Shown here piece after piece: positions 34,353 through 43,687 of a DNA stretch of 64,000 nt (within the stretch, counting starts at the first letter, position 1; each line of letters begins with the position of its first letter). Source of the stretch: JBQTGK01 sp052400665 (lineage in GTDB: Bacteria; Bacteroidota; Bacteroidia; Bacteroidales; Marinifilaceae); assembly GCA_052400665.1 (NCBI GenBank), contig JBQTGK010000003.1. One strand, written 5' to 3'. The notes under the pieces were generated by a model. It was given only the letters and a program-made list of their open reading frames with translations. It was not told where the DNA came from and did not search any database. A program made the position numbers and the translations under genes.

Positions 34353-35408
34353 ATGACAGTTAACAAAAGTAAAAATCTGATTTCATTACTATTTGGTCTG
34401 TTATTTCTGCTAATAGTAAGTGTTTTCTTATTGGATTTGATATTTGGCAGTGTAAATATTCCATTTAAGAAAGTATTTGCCATACTTTTTGGTGGAGATG
34501 TGAAAAATTCATGGAATTATATAGTTTTAAACTTTCGATTGCCTAAAGCCTTAACTGCCATCTTTGTAGGTGCAGGATTATCGGTAACAGGTTTAATGAT
34601 GCAAACATTATTTCGAAATCCATTGGCCGGACCTTATGTTTTGGGAATTAGTTCGGGAGCTAGTTTAGGAGTTGCATTAATGGTTATGGCCTCGGCAATT
34701 GTTCCTGTCCTTTTCGGAACAATCTCAGCTTTTTTAGGTAGTTGGGCATTGGTAGCAGCAGCAGTAGCAGGAGCCTCATTGGTTTTCTTTTTAGTTGCTC
34801 TGGCTTCCATTCGAATATCCGATAGTGTTTCTTTACTTATTATTGGAATCATGTTTGGATCCATTACCGGAGCTGTGGTTAATATTTTACAATATTTTAG
34901 CGATCCAGAACAAATTCAAAGTTTTATAGTGTGGACTTTTGGGTCCTTGGCTGGTGTTACCTGGAACGAAATGCAAGTTATGGGCCCCATTGTTTTTATG
35001 GGGTTAATAATGGCATTTTTATTGATTAAACCTATGGATGCCTTGTTGTTGGGAGAAAACTATGCACGGGGAGTTGGCATATCAGTAAATAAAACTAGAA
35101 TTGCTGTAATTATTAGTACCGCATTAATTGCCGGAACATTAACAGCATTTACAGGACCAATTGCATTTATAGGAGTTGCAATTCCTCATATTGCACGAGC
35201 GATATTCAGAACCGCAAGCCATAAAGTTTTAATGCCTGCTGTGGTTTTAATAGGCTCTGCAATTATGTTAATTTGCGATATCTTTTCTCAGTTACCTGGA
35301 AATCAAAATACATTACCTATAAATTCGGTAACTGCTTTATTTGGGGGGCCAGTAGTAATTTGGGTGATAATGAGAAGTAGAAACGTAAAAGCATCCTTTG
35401 GCGGATAG
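34353..35408 (+). CDS. btuC: Cobalamin ABC transporter permease, FecCD family
   Basis: 351 aa with about ten TM helices. FecCD signatures: RLPKALTAIFVGAGLSVTGL (about 62-81), MQTLFRNPLAGPYVLGISSG (82-101), ALIAGTLTAFTGPIAFIGVA (about 250-269) and IPHIARAIFRTASHKVLMP. It forms the inner-membrane channel as a dimer with BtuD. It starts 3 bases after the btuF stop. Confidence 0.92.
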   Translation: MTVNKSKNLISLLFGLLFLLIVSVFLLDLIFGSVNIPFKKVFAILFGGDVKNSWNYIVLNFRLPKALTAIFVGAGLSVTGLMMQTLFRNPLAGPYVLGISSGASLGVALMVMASAIVPVLFGTISAFLGSWALVAAAVAGASLVFFLVALASIRISDSVSLLIIGIMFGSITGAVVNILQYFSDPEQIQSFIVWTFGSLAGVTWNEMQVMGPIVFMGLIMAFLLIKPMDALLLGENYARGVGISVNKTRIAVIISTALIAGTLTAFTGPIAFIGVAIPHIARAIFRTASHKVLMPAVVLIGSAIMLICDIFSQLPGNQNTLPINSVTALFGGPVVIWVIMRSRNVKASFGG

Positions 35409-35416
35409 GTTAACTT

Positions 35417-36436
35417 ATGAAAACAGAAAAAAATAACATATTAGAGACAAAGGATCTTTCTATTGGATACAAGCAAGGGAAAAAAAAAGAGCTGTGCTTA
35501 CTTTCTGATATAAATTTGACCATTCACAGAGGAGAAATGGTTTGTCTTCTTGGACCAAATGGAGCAGGAAAATCGACTTTAATGAGAACCATTGCAGGAA
35601 TTCAGACTCCATTGGCTGGATATACTTTGGTAGAAGGAACTCCCATTAAGGATAGAAATTTTAAGGAAATAGCTCAACTTCTTAGTATTGTTTTAACCGA
35701 ACGAATTGATGTAGGAAACCTTACGGTTTACCACATTGTATCATTGGGACGTCATCCGTATACTTCGTGGATGGGAAAATTGTCGCAGCAAGATAATGAT
35801 AAAATAAAGTGGGCATTAGAGCAAGTTGGTTTGCTGCATTATGCAAATCATTTTGTCAATCAGTTAAGCGATGGAGAGAGGCAAAGGGTGTTGATTGCTA
35901 AAGCTTTAGCGCAGGATACACCATTGATAATGCTTGATGAGCCAACAGCTCATCTCGATTTACCTAATCGTGTGGAGATAATGCGTTTGTTGCATCGTTT
36001 GGCCAGAGAGACAAATAAAGCGATTCTTCTTTCTACTCACGAATTGGATTTAGCTTTGCAGGCTGCCGATTTAATTTGGTTAATGGCCTTAAATCAGCCA
36101 ATAAAAGTGGGAGCTCCTGAAGATTTGGTGTTGAATGGAAGTATGGAAGAGACGTTCCATAATAAATCCTTCAATTTTGATAGAAAGACTGGTAATTTTA
36201 TCATGAACTATCAGAAAAAACAAAATATTCAGCTTATTGGAAACGACGTAATGGGCTTTTGGACACAAAGAGCTTTATCCCGCGAAGGATATTCTGTTAC
36301 TTGCGAAGAGGTTAAGACTTGTAAGGTAATATTGAAAGAAGAAAAAATGAACTGGGAGCTTGTAATTAATGGACATACGAGTACATGTAACAGTATTAAA
36401 GCATTATTATCGCTTCTTCGTAAAAACTACGAGTAA
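35417..36436 (+). CDS. btuD: Cobalamin ABC transporter ATP-binding protein with C-terminal extension
   Basis: 339 aa. ABC ATPase: Walker A GPNGAGKST (46-54), Q-loop region near 92-100, signature LSDGERQR (150-157), Walker B IMLDEP (171-176), H-loop STHELD. Typical BtuD/FepC proteins end near residue 250. Here about 85 extra residues follow (from NYQKKQNIQLIGNDVMGFWT to LLSLLRKNYE) with two Cys near VTCEEVKTCKV. The extension looks like a small alpha/beta domain seen in Bacteroidota homologues and may be regulatory. It ends the operon. Confidence 0.9.
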   Translation: MKTEKNNILETKDLSIGYKQGKKKELCLLSDINLTIHRGEMVCLLGPNGAGKSTLMRTIAGIQTPLAGYTLVEGTPIKDRNFKEIAQLLSIVLTERIDVGNLTVYHIVSLGRHPYTSWMGKLSQQDNDKIKWALEQVGLLHYANHFVNQLSDGERQRVLIAKALAQDTPLIMLDEPTAHLDLPNRVEIMRLLHRLARETNKAILLSTHELDLALQAADLIWLMALNQPIKVGAPEDLVLNGSMEETFHNKSFNFDRKTGNFIMNYQKKQNIQLIGNDVMGFWTQRALSREGYSVTCEEVKTCKVILKEEKMNWELVINGHTSTCNSIKALLSLLRKNYE

Positions 36437-36588
36437 AGTAAATTTGTTTGCCAATATCAAATAAAAATAATTTAGAGTTAGAATGTAAAATAGACTTACT
36501 TTAGTTCTTGTTTGTGAGTGTTTTATCCTAGATGTTATATAATAGATTCTAAATTACAAGATTTCTAAACTTGCTTTTGTTTTTTTTA

Positions 36589-36596
36589 TACATTTG
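36589..36596 (+). promoter_or_regulatory. -7 box upstream of cobalamin riboswitch 2
   Basis: TACATTTG, exact consensus, 9 bases before the riboswitch begins. Confidence 0.6.
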
Positions 36597-36604
36597 CACC
36601 GCGA

Positions 36605-36786
36605 TTGGTTCTCTGTAATCTGTTTTTCAGATTGAGATGAAAAGGGAATCCGGTGAGAGTCCGGAGCTGTTCCCGTAGCTGTAAGCTCAGAATAATGCTT
36701 TTTTACCACAATGCCACTGTTCCTAACAAACTGGGATGGGAAGGCCGAAAAAGCAGAGTAAGTCAGAAGACCTGCCAATGCAAACC
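36605..36786 (+). promoter_or_regulatory. Cobalamin riboswitch 2
   Basis: Conserved blocks in order: aaagggaatccggtgagagt, then gagctgttcccgtagctgt, an extended P6-type insert, then agtcagaagacctgcca. It precedes the BtuB-type receptor and is much longer than riboswitch 1 because of an extra peripheral arm. No terminator follows before the ATG, suggesting translational control. Confidence 0.93.
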
Positions 36787-36919
36787 ATAAGTCATTACTT
36801 TCGGGACAAGAGTAACAGATTAAAGGATTTGTTTTAAAGGCATAGATGTCTATATTTCTTTCTTTTAGTACTCCCTGATTGTTTTGCATAAGTTTATCAA
36901 TTTTAATTTATTTTCTATT

Positions 36920-39073
36920 ATGAAAAAAACTATTGTAACAGCTTTTGCATTGCTTTCGATTTTCAGTTTTAAAGCTAAAGCTGATGAAAATCCAGAAAAT
37001 GTAAACGATACAACAACTGTAAAACACTTAAATCTTTCTGAAGTTGAGGTAAATGCATCACGGGTGAATGCAAAAATGAAAGATTTACCGCAAAAAGTAG
37101 ATGTAATTACTAAGAGAATAATTGAATCTTCGCCGGCAGCTAATATTGCTGATTTATTAAAAGGAAATTCATCAGTTGATATTCAGCAATATTCGGGGAT
37201 TAATGCTGGTATTGGTATTCGAGGTTTTGCTGCATCAACATCAAGTAAATACGCAATTATTTTAATTAATGGAAAACCTGCAGGAACCGAGAATATTGCA
37301 AGTATTGATTTAAATAATGTAGAGAAAGTAGAGATTTTAAAAGGACCTTTTTCATCGCAATATGGTTCTGATGCCATGGGAGGTGTTGTGAATATTGTTA
37401 CTAAAGAAAGTAATGGAGAAATAGGAGGATCTGTTGGTCTTGAATATGGAAGTTTTCAGACTTCTAAAGCGAATGTTAGCGTAGGAGGATCTATATCCGA
37501 GAGTGTAGATTTTGATTTTTCTTATGCTTTCCATAATCAGGGAAAAGATTATAAAGTTGGTGATAATAATCTTTACGATGAGGATTATGCAAAAACCATA
37601 TTGGATGCTACAACTTATGGTGAGAGAATGGAAAACACTAAATTTCAGAAGCATAGTTTAAATGCTAGACTTGGAATTAAGCTTGCTGAGGATTGGAAAT
37701 TGAACCTTAACGGATCCTACTATAACGGAAATGATATCGAAACACCAGGTTCTTTTTGGCATGTTTATGGTATGGACTCTAAAGATTTGAAAAGATATAC
37801 TTTAGGGTTTGACGTAAAAGGACAGGCTGGTATTCATAATCTTACTTTTTCTCCTTATTTCTCAAATCAGGATGAAACAAATAAAGATTTGGATAATGAT
37901 GCTTATGGTGATACAAAATATACCTATAAGAATTATGGATTTCAGTTGAATGATGCTATTCAGATTAATGATCATACTTTAGCAATTGGGGTTGATAATA
38001 ATGTTCAAAAATATGAGAGTTTAAATTATACTACCGAAGGTACTTTGGAATCTCCATTTCAACCAGATTATAATAATATTGCAACAGGCATATACTCTCA
38101 ATTTCAAATGAAATTTTTAGAGGGTAAGTTGAATGCTTCTATAGGTATGCGTGGTGATAATGTAAAGTTTAAAACCAAAGCAAATGAGTTTTTTGGTAAC
38201 AATTCCAGCTCTGAAGATTATTGGGTGTTTACAAAAAATATCGGTCTAAAGTATAATATTGTTGGAGGATTATCGGTTCATTCTAGTTGGGGTGATGCTT
38301 TTCTTGCACCAAGTGCATTCCAAGTAGCTGGTGAGTACGAAACAGCATTTGGTAAAACAGTAGGAAAAGCAAATTTAGACCCAGAAAAATCAAATACCTG
38401 GGATTTAGGTTTTGCATTTAAAAACTTTAAAAAAGGAATCAATTTCGATTTTACTTATTTTGATACTCATCATACTGATAAAATTGTAAATGATTATTTA
38501 GATAATGGAGATAAAACATTCGCAAATGCTGATAAAGCAGATATGAATGGATTTGAAGTTCTTGCTTCTTATGATTTTGGAGCTTTATCTGATTACGATT
38601 ATTCTCTTCGTATCTATTTAAATTACACTCATATTATAGATGCAACTGTCGAAAGTAAGCAATTTGATGGATCTTATTTGAAAGATCAAATGTTCTATGT
38701 TAGAGATAATAATGCATCTTTTGGAATCGAATTTGATAATTTAAAAGGTTTCTCGACTCGATTAAATGGCAGATATGTTGGTCATCGTTATGAAGATAAT
38801 TACATGTATGCAGCTGATTATTCGAATTGGCCAAATATTACTAGAGCTCCTATAAATTATAAAGGTGAAGAGGTTAGAGCTAGTTTAATTAACGAAGATG
38901 TATTACGCCACCCGGTTTATTATATTTTTGATTATAGTGCAAACTATAATATAAATGATAATTATAGTGTTGGGCTTACAGTAACTAATTTGTTCGATGA
39001 AAACTACTCAGAAAAAGACGGATATAATATGCCTGGTCGTGCAATTATAGCCAAAGTAGCTTATAAATTCTAA
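36920..39073 (+). CDS. btuB: TonB-dependent cobalamin receptor
   Basis: 717 aa from MKKTIVTAFA (signal peptide to KAKAD). An upstream ATG would only prepend a non-signal leader. Plug domain with LSEVEVNASRVN (TonB-box-like), GIGIRGFAASTSSKYAIILI, NGKPAGTENIASID and VEKVEILKGPFSSQYGSDAM. A 22-strand barrel ends with LFDENYSEKDGYNMPGRAI and terminal YKF. It takes up corrinoids across the outer membrane. The cobalamin riboswitch directly upstream identifies the substrate class. A strong terminator follows. Confidence 0.93.
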   Translation: MKKTIVTAFALLSIFSFKAKADENPENVNDTTTVKHLNLSEVEVNASRVNAKMKDLPQKVDVITKRIIESSPAANIADLLKGNSSVDIQQYSGINAGIGIRGFAASTSSKYAIILINGKPAGTENIASIDLNNVEKVEILKGPFSSQYGSDAMGGVVNIVTKESNGEIGGSVGLEYGSFQTSKANVSVGGSISESVDFDFSYAFHNQGKDYKVGDNNLYDEDYAKTILDATTYGERMENTKFQKHSLNARLGIKLAEDWKLNLNGSYYNGNDIETPGSFWHVYGMDSKDLKRYTLGFDVKGQAGIHNLTFSPYFSNQDETNKDLDNDAYGDTKYTYKNYGFQLNDAIQINDHTLAIGVDNNVQKYESLNYTTEGTLESPFQPDYNNIATGIYSQFQMKFLEGKLNASIGMRGDNVKFKTKANEFFGNNSSSEDYWVFTKNIGLKYNIVGGLSVHSSWGDAFLAPSAFQVAGEYETAFGKTVGKANLDPEKSNTWDLGFAFKNFKKGINFDFTYFDTHHTDKIVNDYLDNGDKTFANADKADMNGFEVLASYDFGALSDYDYSLRIYLNYTHIIDATVESKQFDGSYLKDQMFYVRDNNASFGIEFDNLKGFSTRLNGRYVGHRYEDNYMYAADYSNWPNITRAPINYKGEEVRASLINEDVLRHPVYYIFDYSANYNINDNYSVGLTVTNLFDENYSEKDGYNMPGRAIIAKVAYKF

Positions 39074-39096
39074 GTAATTTTAAGAAAATAATTTTC

Positions 39097-39125
39097 AGGC
39101 ACCTCAGCGAGGTGCCTTTTTTTAT
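39097..39125 (+). terminator. Intrinsic terminator of btuB
   Basis: aggcacctc (39097-39105), agc, gaggtgcct (39109-39117), followed by a T-run. Confidence 0.92.
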
Positions 39126-39301
39126 GATCGTAATTTCTTGTTTATCAATAGAAAAATAAATTAAGAATCTATGTTTTAAAATTGTAACTATAAGCAAAAG
39201 AGATGTTTACTGTAATTTAAATAGGATTTGTGAATCTTTATTTCGCTAATATCCTGATTTTGTGTATCTTGTTATTAAATAAAGGGGAGGTACAAAAAGA
39301 T

Positions 39302-40105
39302 ATGAATAATTTAAGCTCGTTTTACAAGGAAAAATTTGATTCTTTTTTGTTTTACTTATCAAAAGCAAAAGAAATGAATGAAGAGGATATTCACAAATTA
39401 CGTGTGAATATTAAAAATATAAGAAGTTTACTTCTATTGGCCGATGATTTAGGGGTTGAAGAAAGACTGATAGCTAAGATTCTAAAACAAATGCGTTCTG
39501 TCTTTAAATACTCGGGTAGATTGCGATTAATTCAGGTTTGTAAGGCCATTGTGGAGCAAGATAATATTGTTGGCCATAAAAAGGTGGTTAAAAGCCTGGA
39601 AGAAAATAAACAGCAAGTTGGTAAAGATCTAAATGGGCTTGTTGGAAAATTTAAGATTGATAAATTTCAAAAAAGGGTAGAAAAATTAGGTGTTGCTCTT
39701 AGTAAAATAAATAAGAGTGAGATTAGAGAAGCAGCCGATAAAATTATTCATGATGAGTTGGATTTAATTTATAAACTTTGGGCATCGTCAAGAGGTGAGG
39801 AAAATTATCATGAAATGAGAAAATTCTTTAAAATTATTAAATCGATTCTTAACTTGTTGCTTAGCTTAAATTCTGATGATAAATTAGCAAATGAGCTTTC
39901 TATTGTTAATGAAACAGAATCAATTCTTGGAAATTGGCACGATAGAGACGTTTTGGAGCAAAAACTGGGAACAATACAGGCAATGGCACCAAATTCCGAA
40001 TTCAAATCTTTAGTTCGCGAAATAAAAAATAAAAATAGAAGCGAGAAAAATATCTTAAGCAAGAAATTTAAACAACAAATGCTTACTCATTTTTTAAAAT
40101 ATTAG
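39302..40105 (+). CDS. CHAD domain protein
   Basis: 267 aa from MNNLSSFYKE. An in-frame GTG at 39230 would add 24 hydrophobic residues before the conserved domain and lies in a promoter-like region, so the later start is preferred; a GGAGGT sits upstream. All-helical CHAD fold: DIHKLRVNIKNIRSLLLLAD near the start, YHEMRKFFKIIKSILNLL, and LGNWHDRDVLEQKL near the end. Conserved His/Arg/Lys residues of CHAD proteins bind inorganic polyphosphate. It therefore probably associates with polyphosphate granules. Its stop codon overlaps that of the convergent PBP gene. Confidence 0.88.
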   Translation: MNNLSSFYKEKFDSFLFYLSKAKEMNEEDIHKLRVNIKNIRSLLLLADDLGVEERLIAKILKQMRSVFKYSGRLRLIQVCKAIVEQDNIVGHKKVVKSLEENKQQVGKDLNGLVGKFKIDKFQKRVEKLGVALSKINKSEIREAADKIIHDELDLIYKLWASSRGEENYHEMRKFFKIIKSILNLLLSLNSDDKLANELSIVNETESILGNWHDRDVLEQKLGTIQAMAPNSEFKSLVREIKNKNRSEKNILSKKFKQQMLTHFLKY

Positions 40106-42501
40106 TTTCTATTTTTTCGCTTAAAAATGTTTTTAATTTTTTGATAGATTGATTTTTTCTCAGTCTTACGTTTCTCTCTACGTGCTTTTCTCTTCATTAA
40201 CTTGTCTTGTTTTTTGGTTTTTACGCCAAAAATATTCTCGAAAAAGCTGTTATCTTTCGATAGGTAATGAGGAATATTTAATTTTGCAAGCACCTCGGGT
40301 TCGGGTTTTGCAATTGAAGAGAAAGAGTAATTATTAAACTTAGCATTAGAGCTTAGTTTTTTCATAAATCTACCATATATTGGCAAAGCCATACTTGCAC
40401 CTTGACCTAAGCTTAATGATCTGAAATGAATACGCATATCATCGGCACCAACCCATGCTCCGGCCACTAAATTCGAGTTGTATCCAATATACCAGCCATC
40501 AGCCTGAGAGTTTGTGGTTCCAGTTTTTCCAGCTAAATCACCTTCTAAGCGATAAGTATTGCGTAGCGATTTTCCCGTTCCTTCGTTTACAACCGCTTGC
40601 AGCATTTGATTAATAATATCGGCATTTTGTGGAGAAAGTACATAGCGATTTTCTTCCCGTGTTTTGGAAAGATCGACAATAAGATTCCCTCTTTTATCTT
40701 CAATTCTGCTCAGGTAATAGGGTTCAACATGTACACCTCTATTGGCCAGGGTTGCATAAACCTCAATCATTTCCAGTAATGAAATATTAGCAGTACCCAA
40801 AGCCAGAGATGGAACCTTAGGTAAATTACTGTTGATCCCCATTTCTTCGGCTAAAACTATCGCATCTCTAATTCCTGTTTCAAGTAAAATATCAACAGCA
40901 ATAGTGTTTACCGATTCGGCAAGAGCACCTTCCATGCTATAGCTTCCTTCATATAAATTATCGGCATTTCTTGGAGACCAGTTATCGTACTCTTCATACA
41001 CCTTGCGTTCGTTAGGGTAGTATTCGAAAGGTGAAATACCTTCCTGTAAAGCTGCCGCATATATAATTGGCTTAAATATTGAACCAACTTGTCGTTTGGC
41101 AGTTACATGGTCGTATTTAAAATGTGAAAAGTCAATACCTCCAACCCAGGCTTTAATTTTACCTGTTTTGGGCTCCATTGCTAAAAAACCTGTATTTAAA
41201 AGTTGTACATAGTGTTTAATTGAATCGAGGGGACTTAATTTAACAGATTTTTCTCCATTCCAGGTGAAAATTTTCATTTCCACTTTGGTATTAAATATTT
41301 TGGTGATTTCTTTCTCCGATTTTCCCTCTTTCTTTAGCTTTTTATAGCGTGGAGATTTTTCTTTAGCTTCCTCAATAAGATTTTTATGTCCAGACCAGGG
41401 AGCTGTATTTCCCCAGTGTTTTTTAAATAATCCCTGTAACCTTTTTAGATGTTCCGATACCGATTGTTCGGCATAATTCTGCAACTTATAATCAAGAGTT
41501 GTTTTTATTCGTAAACCATCACGGTAGATATCGTAAAAGCTTCCGTCTTCTTTGGGATAATCTTTTAAGATATTATTGGCTTGAATCCTTATTTTTTCTC
41601 TTAGGTAAGCTGCAATACCACTTCTCGATGATTGTTTCTGATACCTTAGCTCAAGAGGTAATTTCTTAAGTTGATCAGCTTTGTTATCTGAAATAAAATC
41701 ATACTTCGCCATTTGTCCCAAAACCGTATTTCTTCTTTGTTTCGATCTTTCGGGGTGCAGACGGGGATTATAGTAGGTAGGCGCCTTAAGCATACCAATA
41801 AGAACAGCACATTCGTGAGTTTTTAATGCTGATGCAGGTTTGCTGAAAAATTGTCGGGATGCGCTTTCTATTCCAAAAACATTTTCGCCAAAAGAAACGG
41901 TATTTAAATATAACTGTAGAATTTCTTTTTTGGAGTATATTTTTTCCAATCTCGATGCTGTTATTGCCTCTTTTATTTTATTAACAGGCATGCTAAAAGC
42001 ACCAAAATTTCTTCGTGGATATAGGTTTTTTGCCAATTGCTGACTTAAAGTACTTCCTCCTCCAGAACTTCGATCGCGCATGATTAGTGATTTTACCAGC
42101 ACACGCAAAAGGCTTCGCTGGTCAACTCCTTGATGTTCATAGAATCTTGCATCTTCGGTAGCAATTAATGAGTTGATTACATTAGGAGAGATATCTTTAA
42201 AATTTACATTGGTACGATTTTCGGCATAAACTCTACCCAATAAAATACCGTCTTCCGAGTAAATTTCAGAGGCATCGGCATTTTTAATATTCTTTAAGGT
42301 ATAATAATCAGGAAGTTTTCCCCAAAGGCCAATATAAACACTAGAGAAAAGAACACCAATAGCCAGAGCTAGTAAAAATATACCCAGTAAGGTGAATTTA
42401 ATTGCAATTCGTTTGAATGAGTTTTTTTTTGAATTCTTTTTACTTGTACTTTTTTTTCGTGCACGAGTTTTTTTAGCTGCTGTTTTTTTTGTTTTGGTCA
42501 T
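40102..42501 (-). CDS. mrcA: Class A penicillin-binding protein (PBP1A type)
   Basis: 799 aa. Bifunctional peptidoglycan glycosyltransferase and transpeptidase. A Lys-rich cytoplasmic tail (1-31) precedes a TM helix (about 33-54). The GT51 domain has ATEDARFYEHQGVD (about 108-121), GGGSTLSQQLAKNLYPR (146-162), KEILQLYLNTVSFG and RRNTVLGQM. The transpeptidase domain has the nucleophile motif GSIFKP (SxxK type, near 470), SVN in LAESVNTIAV and KTGTTNSQADGW. The basic C-tail is long. The LpoB-like lipoprotein at 54180 could be its activator, though distance makes that speculative. Confidence 0.94.
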   Translation of the reverse strand: MTKTKKTAAKKTRARKKSTSKKNSKKNSFKRIAIKFTLLGIFLLALAIGVLFSSVYIGLWGKLPDYYTLKNIKNADASEIYSEDGILLGRVYAENRTNVNFKDISPNVINSLIATEDARFYEHQGVDQRSLLRVLVKSLIMRDRSSGGGSTLSQQLAKNLYPRRNFGAFSMPVNKIKEAITASRLEKIYSKKEILQLYLNTVSFGENVFGIESASRQFFSKPASALKTHECAVLIGMLKAPTYYNPRLHPERSKQRRNTVLGQMAKYDFISDNKADQLKKLPLELRYQKQSSRSGIAAYLREKIRIQANNILKDYPKEDGSFYDIYRDGLRIKTTLDYKLQNYAEQSVSEHLKRLQGLFKKHWGNTAPWSGHKNLIEEAKEKSPRYKKLKKEGKSEKEITKIFNTKVEMKIFTWNGEKSVKLSPLDSIKHYVQLLNTGFLAMEPKTGKIKAWVGGIDFSHFKYDHVTAKRQVGSIFKPIIYAAALQEGISPFEYYPNERKVYEEYDNWSPRNADNLYEGSYSMEGALAESVNTIAVDILLETGIRDAIVLAEEMGINSNLPKVPSLALGTANISLLEMIEVYATLANRGVHVEPYYLSRIEDKRGNLIVDLSKTREENRYVLSPQNADIINQMLQAVVNEGTGKSLRNTYRLEGDLAGKTGTTNSQADGWYIGYNSNLVAGAWVGADDMRIHFRSLSLGQGASMALPIYGRFMKKLSSNAKFNNYSFSSIAKPEPEVLAKLNIPHYLSKDNSFFENIFGVKTKKQDKLMKRKARREKRKTEKKSIYQKIKNIFKRKNRN

Positions 42502-42682
42502 TCTAATTATTGCTGAATTTGTTATCTAAATAACGAAGAATATGCTTAAAGATTATATCCTTATTGCAGGTATATGGTAAAAATAGTTAATAAATATAAT
42601 AATTGTAAGTAAAAAACGAGTCGTCTTTATTGTATTATCTGCAATATATTGATGACGAATAGCTTAAATTTTACTATAAACA

Positions 42683-43492
42683 TTAATTTATTTTAATTGC
42701 CCGCCATTGGTGTATTTTTAGCATGGGACAAAACTCTTCGGATGCCTGTTGCTTTAAAAAGGGATAGCTTATTTCAGATAAATATAATCCCTGGGGATAT
42801 GCCAAGTTTAGTGGATTTGGCGGTGTTTTGCTGAGTAAGCAATTTTGAAATTGCTGAAGGGTTATTTTATTTTTTCCCACTTCAATGAGTTCATGCATTA
42901 GAATTCGAATCATACCTTTTAAAAAGCGGTTTCCACGTATTTCGAAGCGAATAAACTTACCCGTTTTATCGATGTAAAATTGAGCTTTTCTGATGTCGCA
43001 TTCGGTATGATTGTGCCTGTCTGGAGTTTTGCAGAATGCTCGAAAATCTTTTTTGCCAAGCAAATAATTAGCAGCTTCCTGCATTTTTTTAACATCCAAA
43101 TCAGTAATATGATAAAGGGCACTAATCTTGCTTAAGAATGGGTTTTTACGGGTGTGAATAAAATAATTATAAGTGCGTTCAGTTGCACTGTTCTGCGCAT
43201 GATTTTTATGATCCACTTTAGTGATATGATAAATTGCAATATCAGGCGGAAGCATTCGGTTTAATGGAAAAAAAAGATGATCTTCGATTTTCTCCTTTAT
43301 ATCAATATGAAAATAGTATTGTGAAGAATGAACACCAGCATCGGTTCTGCCACAACCTATGCAATGTATTTCTTGCTTAAGGAAATTACTTAGTACATCT
43401 TCGATGCTTTCCTGAACACTTTTTGCATTTACTTGTTTTTGCCAACCCCGGTATGAACTGCCTTTATAGCCTATGTGGAAGAAATATCTCAC
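42683..43492 (-). CDS. truA: tRNA pseudouridine(38-40) synthase, TruA family
   Basis: 269 aa. Catalytic motif GCGRTDAGVH (about 46-55) carries the essential Asp. It also has the TruA opening YFFHIGYKGSSYRGWQKQ, YNYFIHTRKNPF and the C-terminal motif EIRGNRFLKGMIRILMHELI. It isomerises uridines 38-40 of the tRNA anticodon arm. GCGRTDAG instead of SGRTDAG, and ssQYYFHID after it, suggest the second TruA-like subtype found in Bacteroidota rather than the textbook orthologue. Whether another truA exists elsewhere cannot be seen here. Confidence 0.88.
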   Translation of the reverse strand: MRYFFHIGYKGSSYRGWQKQVNAKSVQESIEDVLSNFLKQEIHCIGCGRTDAGVHSSQYYFHIDIKEKIEDHLFFPLNRMLPPDIAIYHITKVDHKNHAQNSATERTYNYFIHTRKNPFLSKISALYHITDLDVKKMQEAANYLLGKKDFRAFCKTPDRHNHTECDIRKAQFYIDKTGKFIRFEIRGNRFLKGMIRILMHELIEVGKNKITLQQFQNCLLSKTPPNPLNLAYPQGLYLSEISYPFLKQQASEEFCPMLKIHQWRAIKIN

Positions 43493-43687
43493 AATATTTT
43501 TTTTAGGATGAGTGTTTTATTGAAAGTGTAAAGGTAAATATTCAATTTTTATAAAATTTAATTTGTGTGGAATTTTAAGCGTTTTGTGTACTGTTTATAA
43601 ATAGAGCAGATCGATTTATAAATCATTTGGAATACACTATATTAGGGCTCAATTTTAAGATAGACAATTACCTTAATCAACAAACGA

